A stretch of DNA of 64,000 bases from Rhizobium sp. GN54 (lineage in GTDB: Bacteria > Pseudomonadota > Alphaproteobacteria > Rhizobiales > Rhizobiaceae): contig NZ_JAJNCZ010000003.1 in NCBI RefSeq assembly GCF_021026345.1, forward strand, positions 558,001-622,000, read 5' to 3'. Positions 39,179-46,397 of the stretch are shown in pieces. The notes beneath the pieces were generated by a model, which had not been told where the DNA came from, made no database searches, and saw only the letters and a list, made by a program, of their open reading frames with translations. A program made the translations under genes and the position numbers. Position 1 is the first letter of the stretch, and each line of letters opens with the position of its first letter.

Positions 39179-40678
39179 CTATGATTCGTCGGACAGGATT
39201 CCAGCCTTTCTGCACCAGTCGTGCAAGGGGGCGAGGCGCGGATGTACCAGGGCCGTGCGGAGGTTATCCAGGGTTCGCGGCATGTGCTTCATATAGGAGG
39301 GCTTGCCGTCGCGCTGCATCAGCCGGACCCAGATGCCGATCAGCTTGCAGTTCCGTTGCGCCGCCATGATGTGCCACGCCTCCAGGAAGGCGTCGCGGTC
39401 GAAGGCGCCGGATCCTTCCCTGAGCGTGAGATAGTGGTCGAGGATCCGGCCAGTGAGCTCTTTCGAAATGTCGACGCGCGCATCCTGCACCAGCGAGGCG
39501 ACGTCATAGGCCGTCGGCCCGATCATCGCGTCCTGGAAATCGATGATGCCGACGCGGTCGATGCCCGCAGCCTGCGGCCGCCAGATGATGTTCGGCGAAT
39601 GGAAGTCGCGCAGCAGCAGGTTCTTCTCCGCGCCTGCCAGCGTGGCCACCAGATCGCTCCAGATTGCCCGGTATTCCGCGCGCAGCGCGTCCGTCGCCGG
39701 CGCGCCCGTCCGCCAGGGCAGGTACCAGTCGGTCAGCAGGCTGACCTCGATCTGCATGGCGTCGTGGTCGAAGTCGGCAATCCGGTAGTCCGTACCGTCT
39801 CCGACCGGGAGGATGCGCTGCATCGGCTGGGCGTGCAGGGTCGCAAGCACGCCGGCGCTTTCGAGGTAGCGTTCGGCAACGGGTCGGCCTTCGTCGTCGA
39901 GCACGCCTTCCTGGCCCAGGTCCTCGATCAGCAGGATGCCGCGGTCGAGGTCGCGCTGGTAGACCGCAGGTGCCGCAAGGCCGCGGGCGCCGAGATGGGC
40001 GGCGATCGCCACGAACGGGCGGACGTCCTCGGCGATGTGGGCGATCTGCTGGTAGTACTTGCCGTCCGCAAGGATCGGGCCCGGCGTGTGGCGGGGCGAA
40101 TCCATCAGCACGAGCCGCTGCCCGTCCGCATAGACATGCTCGTAGGCCCGGATCGAGGCATCGCCCGTCAGGTGGCGGCGGCGGGCCACGGCCAGTCCGG
40201 CCTTCGAAAGGAAAGCGCGGATGTCGAGCGTGCGGCCGACGCGCGCGCCGATTTCGTCCGGCCCCTCGATCTCGACGCGCCGTCCCGAGCCCTCGTGCTG
40301 GAAGCGCAAGGTCAGGCGGGCGGCGGGCAGGGCTTCGGTCGCCCGTTCCGGCCACTCCACCAGGCAGACGCCGTCCTCCAGCGCCTCGTCGAGGCCCAGT
40401 TCATCGAGTTCGGCGGCATCGGCAATGCGGTAGAGGTCGAAATGGGCGATCGGGATGCGTAGCGCGTAGCTCTGCACGAGCGTGAACGTCGGGCTCGGCA
40501 CCTCGAGGAATTCGTCGTCGGCGACGGCGCGTATCAGCGCCCGGGCGAAGGTCGATTTGCCGGCGCCGAGATCGCCGGACAGCGCAATGAGGTCGCCGGG
40601 TCGGACGGCGCGCGCCAGATCCTCGCCGAAGCGTATGGTCTCGGCTTCGTCGGCAAGTTGGATCGTCGCGGTGTACAT
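39179..40678 (-). CDS. fusion of TsaE (tRNA t6A synthesis ATPase) and AmgK-like sugar kinase
   Basis: A 499-residue two-domain protein. Residues 1-150 are TsaE (YjeE): Walker A ALSGDLGAGKSTFARALI, EVPSPTFTLVQSY, and LVEWPERATEALP; this ATPase serves the threonylcarbamoyl-A37 tRNA complex. Residues 165-495 are an aminoglycoside-phosphotransferase-fold kinase with LLIEDLGQEGVL, LLLRDFHSPNIIWRP (catalytic loop) and VGIIDFQDAMIGPTAYDVASL (metal motif), matching AmgK, the anomeric MurNAc/GlcNAc kinase of peptidoglycan recycling. In most bacteria these are separate genes. ATG 40678 lies 3 nt after divL, and murU follows after 14 nt. The fusion is continuous with no frameshift. Confidence 0.93.
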   Translation of the reverse strand: MYTATIQLADEAETIRFGEDLARAVRPGDLIALSGDLGAGKSTFARALIRAVADDEFLEVPSPTFTLVQSYALRIPIAHFDLYRIADAAELDELGLDEALEDGVCLVEWPERATEALPAARLTLRFQHEGSGRRVEIEGPDEIGARVGRTLDIRAFLSKAGLAVARRRHLTGDASIRAYEHVYADGQRLVLMDSPRHTPGPILADGKYYQQIAHIAEDVRPFVAIAAHLGARGLAAPAVYQRDLDRGILLIEDLGQEGVLDDEGRPVAERYLESAGVLATLHAQPMQRILPVGDGTDYRIADFDHDAMQIEVSLLTDWYLPWRTGAPATDALRAEYRAIWSDLVATLAGAEKNLLLRDFHSPNIIWRPQAAGIDRVGIIDFQDAMIGPTAYDVASLVQDARVDISKELTGRILDHYLTLREGSGAFDRDAFLEAWHIMAAQRNCKLIGIWVRLMQRDGKPSYMKHMPRTLDNLRTALVHPRLAPLHDWCRKAGILSDES

Positions 40679-40681
40679 GGT

Positions 40682-43234
40682 CTATTCCGCCGCCACGACC
40701 GACGGCAGCGATCCGGGCGGGATCCGGCAGGTGACGCAGGTGCCTTCGCCCTCGCGGCTGTCGATGGTGACGGTGCCGTGATGCAGGCTGACGAAGCTCT
40801 CGACGATGGAAAGCCCCAGTCCGGCGCCGCCGCGACGACCGTGGCTTTCGAAGCGGTTGAAGACCGTGCGCAGAACGTCCTGCGGGATGCCGGGGCCGTT
40901 GTCGGAGACGCTGAAGACGAAATCCTCGCCGTCGCGCCAGCATTTCAACTCGATCGCCGTGCCCTCGGCCGCGAAATTCGCGGCGTTGGCGAGCAGCTTG
41001 ATCAGGATCTGCTTGAGCCGCTGGTGGTCGGCGACGATGCCGCCCAGCTTTTCCGAGGCGACGATGTCGAGCGACACGTGATTCTCCTGCAGCCGGTCGG
41101 AGAACTCCATGGCGACGTCCTCGAGCAGGTCGGACAGCTCGATATCGGAGAGCTCGAGCTCCATGATGCCGGCATCGACGGTCGCAAGGTCGAGGATGTC
41201 GTTGACGATCGTCAGCAGGATCGCCGACGACGTGGCGATGTGATCGACATACTCGGCCTGCCGATCGGTCAACGCCCCCATCGTCGGCGTCTTCAGGAGA
41301 TCGGCAAAGCCGATGATGTTCGTCAGCGGCGAGCGTAGCTCATAGGAAACGTGCTGCACGAAGTCGTTCTTCAGCGCGTCCGCCTTGCGCAGCGCGTCGT
41401 TTTTCTCCGTCAGCGCCCGCTCGACCCGCACGCTGTCGGTGATGTTGACGAAGGTCAGCATGGTCTGCGCGTTGGATAGCGGGATCACCGCGAAATCGAG
41501 CACCAGGCCGGTATGCAGTTCCAGGACGCCCCGGCAGGACGGACGTTCGTCGTCGAAGCTGGTGATGATGCGGCCGAAGCGCTTCCATCCGTCGGCACCG
41601 TCATAGGAGGGTGCACAGGCCTGTTCGATCGCGCGGATATGCGTTCCCGGCTGCGTCTGCGCCTCGGTGACGCCCCAGAGCGCGCGGAAGGCGGGGTTGG
41701 AAAGGCGGATGCGGCCATCGGGACCGAACACCGCCACGCCCTCGGACAAATGGTCGATCGTGTCGTCCTGGACTTGCACCAGCGTGTTGTAGCGCGTTTC
41801 CAGGTCGACCTTCTCGGTCAGGTTCTCGAACACCCAGGTTGCGCCGCCCTGCGGCCGTGCGGTGGCGAAGACGCGCAGCGTCTGCCCGTTCGGCAGGTGC
41901 CAGAGCTCCGTCTGCGTATCGATCGCCCGGTAGACCGAGAGAACCTTTTCCTTCCACTGCCGCCAGTTGAGCTGCTCCGGCAACTTCGAGGCTGCCCGCA
42001 GGCGGTCCAGCATCTCGCCATGGTCCGGCCGCCGCTCGAGGAAGGCGGTGTCGAGGTTCCAGAGGCTCTGGAAGGCCTGGTTGTAGAACTGCAGGCGCTG
42101 GCTGCCGTCGAAGATGGCGACAGGCGTCGCCAGGTGGTCGAGGGTCTCGGCGTGGCTCTTCAGGGTGCGCTGGAGCTCTTCCCGGATCGCTTCCGCCTCG
42201 GATATGTCGAGCCCGATGCCGGCGGAGCCTGCGGCGCAACGGGCATCGACGACCTCGAAGAAGTTCCGCTTGCCCTGGACCACGGTGGAGACCCGATCGC
42301 GGAAGGGCGTGTCGAACGTGCTGGTGGCGCGGATCCGCTCGCGGGCAACCGCTGGCAGGAGCTCGCGGCCTTCGCGCACGGCTTCCTGCGCATCGCGGGC
42401 CTCGACCGCCTCGCCGTAGGCGGCATTCGCCCACACCAGCGCTCCCTCCTTCGATCGCTGCCAGACAGGCAGGTCGAGCGAATCGAGCAGATGCTGGAAC
42501 ACGGTCAGCGACTGCTCCAGGCGGTCGCGTTCGAGCTGCAGTTCCGCCGCCTCGCGACGGAGATTGTTCAGTGCGACGAAGCGCACGAAGGCCTGTCCGC
42601 CGGACACGCGTCCCTGCACCTCGACGATCTCGTTGCGGATCGTCTCGACCACGAGGTCGAAGCTCTGGGCCTGCGAGCGCAGCGTCTCGATCGCCCGCTC
42701 GGCCTCGCCTGCCGAAGCCGGTTTCAGCCATCGTCCCAGCGCCTGGAAATCGGCATCGGCGGCAGGAGCACCTGTCTCCGGCGGCAGTTGTCCCAGCACC
42801 TCGGGGCGCTGCGAAAGGCCGTCCCAGACGATGATGCGCCGGTTCTTGTCGCTGATCAGTGCCTGGAGCCGGGCATTGCGGTGCCTGGCGTCGGCGACGG
42901 TGGCGCGCAGTGCGCCGATCTCGTCTTCCAGCCGTCCGCGCTGCCGGATCATCCAGACGGCCGAGAACAGCGCCGCGGAGACGACGCCGAGCAGGACGGA
43001 AAAGGTGATGACCTCCGACGACCCGAGAAGGCGCGTGGCGCCGGCGGCCTGCTGTGCCAGCGCCGGTGTCGCGGCCACGGACAGGGCCGAGCCGGCCGCC
43101 AGGAACCGCAGCCACCCTCTGTGATGAAACATTGCCTTCAGGCTGGTTTCGCGGATCGTCCTGATCCGCGTGGCGATCGTCATGGGCGCGCCAGCGCCCG
43201 GGCCAGAGAGGCCCTTTTTCAGTTCCGACATCAT
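40682..43234 (-). CDS. divL: DivL-type cell-cycle pseudo-histidine kinase (Tyr at the phospho-acceptor site)
   Basis: A multi-PAS sensor kinase of about 850 residues. A hydrophobic segment (VITFSVLLGVVSAALFSAVWMI) sits near the N-terminus, followed by helical and PAS repeats (LLDSLDLPVWQRSKEGALVW, ATPVAIFDGSQRLQFYNQAF, LSEGVAVFGPDGRIRLSNPAF). The dimerisation box reads FVQHVSYELRSPLTN: Tyr (codon 41342-41344) replaces the His of normal kinases, as in Caulobacter DivL. The ATPase domain is intact in motif (DNGPGIP, RGGAGLGLSIV). DivL acts in the DivK-CckA-CtrA pathway. The start is uncertain (43234 or 43231 preferred; 43351 also open). Confidence 0.85.
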   Translation of the reverse strand: MMSELKKGLSGPGAGAPMTIATRIRTIRETSLKAMFHHRGWLRFLAAGSALSVAATPALAQQAAGATRLLGSSEVITFSVLLGVVSAALFSAVWMIRQRGRLEDEIGALRATVADARHRNARLQALISDKNRRIIVWDGLSQRPEVLGQLPPETGAPAADADFQALGRWLKPASAGEAERAIETLRSQAQSFDLVVETIRNEIVEVQGRVSGGQAFVRFVALNNLRREAAELQLERDRLEQSLTVFQHLLDSLDLPVWQRSKEGALVWANAAYGEAVEARDAQEAVREGRELLPAVARERIRATSTFDTPFRDRVSTVVQGKRNFFEVVDARCAAGSAGIGLDISEAEAIREELQRTLKSHAETLDHLATPVAIFDGSQRLQFYNQAFQSLWNLDTAFLERRPDHGEMLDRLRAASKLPEQLNWRQWKEKVLSVYRAIDTQTELWHLPNGQTLRVFATARPQGGATWVFENLTEKVDLETRYNTLVQVQDDTIDHLSEGVAVFGPDGRIRLSNPAFRALWGVTEAQTQPGTHIRAIEQACAPSYDGADGWKRFGRIITSFDDERPSCRGVLELHTGLVLDFAVIPLSNAQTMLTFVNITDSVRVERALTEKNDALRKADALKNDFVQHVSYELRSPLTNIIGFADLLKTPTMGALTDRQAEYVDHIATSSAILLTIVNDILDLATVDAGIMELELSDIELSDLLEDVAMEFSDRLQENHVSLDIVASEKLGGIVADHQRLKQILIKLLANAANFAAEGTAIELKCWRDGEDFVFSVSDNGPGIPQDVLRTVFNRFESHGRRGGAGLGLSIVESFVSLHHGTVTIDSREGEGTCVTCRIPPGSLPSVVAAE

Positions 43235-43450
43235 CCCCGGTATGTCTCCGTCTGTTTGCCGCCTGATCGACAAGACATCCCAGATCCGGCGCCGCCGCGG
43301 CCCGCCGGATACGGCGGAAGCCGGCAGCGATGAGGTTGCGGAGCCGCGCACACGTCACTTGCGACGTGCCACATCCGAAGTCCCCATCACGGCGTCGAAT
43401 CAACAACATAACCATACTTCCATCCCGAATCGTCGGGAAGGCGCGCGGGC

Positions 43451-43485
43451 AAAAAAGAAGCCGCAGCCCTGTCAAGGCTGCGGCT
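43451..43485 (-). terminator. rho-independent terminator of ahcY
   Basis: Arms AGCCGCAGCC (43459-43468) and GGCTGCGGCT (43476-43485) form a perfect 10-bp stem with a 7-nt loop. On the minus strand it is followed by TTC and TTTTTT (43451-43456). It lies 32 nt after the ahcY stop. Confidence 0.9.
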
Positions 43486-43495
43486 AACCACATAT

Positions 43496-43504
43496 TGTGG
43501 ATAA
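43496..43504 (-). other. perfect DnaA box between ahcY and divL
   Basis: TGTGGATAA on the plus strand is the exact complement of the DnaA consensus TTATCCACA. It lies 12 nt after the ahcY stop and 11 nt before its terminator stem. It is the only perfect box noticed outside the origin edge; a role in titration or in divL control is possible but unproved. Confidence 0.45.
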
Positions 43505-43516
43505 GTCGGGTAAGGA

Positions 43517-44917
43517 TCAGTACCGGTAGTGTTCTGCCTTGAACGGACCCGTGGTCGTGACGCCGATATAGGATGCCTGCTCCTGCGAAAGCTCGGTCAG
43601 CTTCGCGCCCAGCTTGGAAAGATGCAGGCGAGCCACCTTCTCGTCGAGGTGCTTCGGCAGGACATAAACCTCGTTCTGGTACTTGCCGTTGTTCTTGTAG
43701 AGCTCGATCTGAGCCAGCACCTGGTTCGAGAACGAGGCGGACATGACGAAGGACGGGTGCCCGGTGGCGTTGCCGAGGTTCAGCAGACGGCCTTCGGAGA
43801 GAAGGATCATCCGGTTGCCCTTGGGGAACTCGATCATGTCGACCTGCGGCTTGATATTCGTCCACTTGAGATTGCGCAGGCTGGCGACCTGGATCTCGTT
43901 GTCGAAATGGCCGATGTTGCCGACGATCGCCATGTCCTTCATCTCGCGCATGTGCTCGATGCGGATGACGTCCTTGTTGCCGGTGGTCGTGATGAAGATG
44001 TCGGCCGAGCCGACGACGTCCTCGAGCTGGACGACCTCGAAGCCGTCCATGGCGGCCTGCAGGGCGCAGATCGGGTCGATCTCGGTCACCTTCACGCGGG
44101 CGCCGGCCCCCTGCAGCGAGGCAGCCGAACCCTTGCCGACGTCACCATAGCCGCAGACGACGGCGACCTTGCCGGCCATCATCACGTCGGTGCCGCGGCG
44201 GATGCCGTCGACGAGCGATTCCTTGCAGCCGTACTTGTTGTCGAACTTCGACTTGGTGACGCTGTCGTTGACGTTGATCGCCGGGAAGGGCAGCAGGCCC
44301 TTCTGCTGAAGCTGGTAAAGCCGGTTGACGCCGGTGGTCGTCTCCTCGGTCACGCCCTTGATGGCGTCGCGCTGCTTGGTGAACCAGCCGGGCGAAGCCT
44401 TCAGGCGCTTCTTGATCTGGGCGAACAGGACCTCTTCCTCTTCCGAACCCGGATTGGAGAGCACGTCCTCACCGGCCTCGGCGCGGGCGCCGAGCAGGAT
44501 GTACATGGTCGCATCGCCGCCGTCGTCGAGGATCATGTTGGAGACGCCGCCATCGGCCCACTGGAAGATCTGGTCGGTATAGGTCCAGTACTCCTCGAGC
44601 GTCTCGCCCTTGACCGCGAAGACCGGGATGCCGGCGGCTGCGATGGCGGCGGCGGCGTGGTCCTGGGTGGAGAAGATGTTGCACGAAGCCCAGCGAACCT
44701 CGGCGCCGAGCGCCACGAGGGTTTCGATGAGAACGGCGGTCTGGATGGTCATGTGCAGGGATCCGGTGATCCGCGCACCCTTGAGCGGCTTCGCGGCCCC
44801 GAACTCGTCGCGGCAGGCCATCAGGCCCGGCATTTCCGTTTCCGCGATCGCGATTTCCTTGCGGCCGAAGTCGGCAAGGCCGATGTCGGCGACGTGATAG
44901 TCCTTGGTGTTGCTCAT
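43517..44917 (-). CDS. ahcY: adenosylhomocysteinase (S-adenosyl-L-homocysteine hydrolase)
   Basis: Splits SAH to adenosine and homocysteine, relieving inhibition of methyltransferases. The 466-residue NAD-dependent enzyme has [85 protein letters not shown] with the catalytic Lys and Asp, the [18 protein letters not shown] loop, and the C-terminal [10 protein letters not shown]. The ATG at 44917 gives the family length. The start lies downstream of a 22-bp perfect palindrome (45048-45069) that is a probable operator. The gene has its own terminator. Confidence 0.98.
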   Translation of the reverse strand: MSNTKDYHVADIGLADFGRKEIAIAETEMPGLMACRDEFGAAKPLKGARITGSLHMTIQTAVLIETLVALGAEVRWASCNIFSTQDHAAAAIAAAGIPVFAVKGETLEEYWTYTDQIFQWADGGVSNMILDDGGDATMYILLGARAEAGEDVLSNPGSEEEEVLFAQIKKRLKASPGWFTKQRDAIKGVTEETTTGVNRLYQLQQKGLLPFPAINVNDSVTKSKFDNKYGCKESLVDGIRRGTDVMMAGKVAVVCGYGDVGKGSAASLQGAGARVKVTEIDPICALQAAMDGFEVVQLEDVVGSADIFITTTGNKDVIRIEHMREMKDMAIVGNIGHFDNEIQVASLRNLKWTNIKPQVDMIEFPKGNRMILLSEGRLLNLGNATGHPSFVMSASFSNQVLAQIELYKNNGKYQNEVYVLPKHLDEKVARLHLSKLGAKLTELSQEQASYIGVTTTGPFKAEHYRY

Positions 44918-45087
44918 GCATGTCTCCAGACTGAATTGGGCCGTGCCCCGGTGCGGCGCAGGCGGCGCGAGCCGGACCGAACGCCGGCGCTCCGCCCGTC
45001 CGCGGTCTGGCGCACGCTTAGCAGGAAACATCGGGGGTGGCAACACGGATATAAAGAAGTCTTTATATCTTTATATTGATGCCGGTA
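44918..45087 (-). promoter_or_regulatory. ahcY promoter region with a palindromic operator and extra half-site
   Basis: A perfect inverted repeat with 10-bp arms GATATAAAGA (45048-45057) and TCTTTATATC (45060-45069) spaced by AG is followed by a further direct copy TCTTTATAT (45068-45076). The element is AT-rich in a GC-rich setting and sits about 130 nt upstream of ahcY, just beyond the ptsH stop. A dimeric repressor of the ArsR family controlling the SAM cycle is the likely ligand (inference from position and symmetry). No riboswitch-like fold was recognised in the GC-rich leader. Confidence 0.6.
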
Positions 45088-45390
45088 TCACATGTCTTCG
45101 CCGAAGCGATTGGCGACAAGCGCCTCGAGCGCGGCCAGCACCTCGTGGGCCTGCGCTCCGGCGGCCGTGACGTGCACCGAACAGCCCGGGCTGGCGGCCA
45201 GCATCATCAGGCCCATGATCGAGGTTCCGCCGACGGTCATGCCGTCCTTGGAGACCGTCACCTCGGCATCGAAGCCGTCGACCGTCTGCACGAACTTGGC
45301 CGACGCGCGGGCATGCAGGCCGCGCTTGTTGATGATCAGGAGATCCTTTGAGAGGGGGGCGGAGCCGTGCATGGCCTGGGGCGCTTCCAT
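45088..45390 (-). CDS. ptsH: phosphocarrier protein HPr
   Basis: A 100-residue HPr of the regulatory (sugar-transport-free) rhizobial PTS. Seen: the active His in INKRGLHARASAKFVQTV and the regulatory Ser site in VGGTSIMGLMMLAA, the target of HPr kinase. ATG 45390 follows the EIIA stop by one base; a later ATG at 45372 would also keep the full domain. The gene group hprK-EIIA(Man)-HPr lies downstream of chvI-chvG as in Sinorhizobium and Agrobacterium. Confidence 0.95.
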   Translation of the reverse strand: MEAPQAMHGSAPLSKDLLIINKRGLHARASAKFVQTVDGFDAEVTVSKDGMTVGGTSIMGLMMLAASPGCSVHVTAAGAQAHEVLAALEALVANRFGEDM

Positions 45391-45391
45391 T

Positions 45392-45793
45392 TCACTTGCC
45401 GCTGAGGACGCGGCTGGCGACATTGATGTACTTGCGCCCCGCTTCAGAGGCCTCGACGAGCGAACGCTCCATGTCGCCGTCGTTGCGGACGCCTGCGAGC
45501 TTGATCAGCATCGGCAGGTTCACCCCGGCGATGACCTCGACCGAGCCGCTGTTCATGACGGAAATCGCAAGATTGGAAGGCGTGCCCCCGAACATGTCGG
45601 TCAGGATGATGACACCCTGGCCGCGCTCGGCGCGCTGCGCGGCCTCCAGCACGTCGTGGCGGCGCTGGTCCATGTCATCTTCCGGGCCGATGCAGACGGT
45701 CTCGATCGCCTCTTGCGGACCCACGACGTGCTCCAGTGCGAGACGGAACTCCTCCGCCAGCCTGCCGTGGGTGACAAGCACCAGTCCGATCAT
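45392..45793 (-). CDS. manX: PTS EIIA component, mannose family (regulatory)
   Basis: A 133-residue single-domain EIIA(Man). The phospho-acceptor His is in GLVLVTHGRLAEEFRLALEHVVG, and VIILTDMFGGTPSNLAISVM is the family core. ATG 45793 follows GGAGCAG. No EIIB, EIIC or EIID is present in the window, so it acts as a phosphorylation-state sensor rather than a transporter subunit. It follows hprK by a 148-nt gap in which no gene or clear terminator was seen, and is 1 nt ahead of ptsH. Confidence 0.94.
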   Translation of the reverse strand: MIGLVLVTHGRLAEEFRLALEHVVGPQEAIETVCIGPEDDMDQRRHDVLEAAQRAERGQGVIILTDMFGGTPSNLAISVMNSGSVEVIAGVNLPMLIKLAGVRNDGDMERSLVEASEAGRKYINVASRVLSGK

Positions 45794-45941
45794 AAGCACT
45801 GCTCCAATTGCCCAACATTTAGGCGACGCTAATACCGCACTGCGAAAAAGACGTCCACCGTTGGGGAGGTCATCATGTCGATGAAAAGGCCAAGCGCAAG
45901 TTAAAAATGCCAGATAGCGGGCATTTCACGGCGCCTGCGCA

Positions 45942-46397
45942 TCAATTCCGGACCAGAAACGGCAGCAACTGCACGAGCCTTTCGAAACAGCAGAAGCCGT
46001 CCGCGACGGGCAGGCGGGTCAATGGCAAGCGATGGCCGGGAAGGATTTCGCAGTCCTCGCCGTCGGGCGCGATGCGCTCGTCGAACGGCGGCCGGATCGG
46101 CTGGACGATCTGCCCCAGGATTGCGCAACCGATCGTCTCCACGGAGACGATACCGGAACCGCGGATCTCCGCCAGTCCCGCGATCGACGCAGGCGCGCGC
46201 GCGACGATGCGTCCGCCGGCGACGTCGAGCAGCACCTGGTCGTCGGCGACCAGTGCCGAGAACAGGCCGCGCCGGCGCGCCCGGCCGATGCAGTGCAACG
46301 CTGCCGCGGTCTTGCCGGCGCCTGACGGGCCGATGAACAGCAGGCCGGTGGTGCCTACGACGATGGCCGTGCCATGGACGTTGGTACCCCGGCTCAT
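45942..46397 (-). CDS. hprK: HPr kinase/phosphorylase, short rhizobial form
   Basis: Phosphorylates and dephosphorylates HPr on serine. The 151-residue protein is only the catalytic C-terminal domain: P-loop FIGPSGAGKTAAALHCIG, VADDQVLLDV with the catalytic Asp, and the signature RAPASIAGLAEIRGSGIVSVE. The roughly 130-residue N-terminal domain of the Bacillus enzyme is missing, which is normal in alphaproteobacteria. Its ATG overlaps the chvG stop (ATGA), so the sensor kinase and PTS control genes are translationally coupled. Confidence 0.94.
   Translation of the reverse strand: MSRGTNVHGTAIVVGTTGLLFIGPSGAGKTAAALHCIGRARRRGLFSALVADDQVLLDVAGGRIVARAPASIAGLAEIRGSGIVSVETIGCAILGQIVQPIRPPFDERIAPDGEDCEILPGHRLPLTRLPVADGFCCFERLVQLLPFLVRN

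Noticed and set aside
44918-45047. SAH- or SAM-type riboswitch in the ahcY leader
   Set aside because: The leader is GC-rich and can pair, but no conserved core of a known SAM/SAH aptamer was recognised; the palindromic operator explains control more simply.
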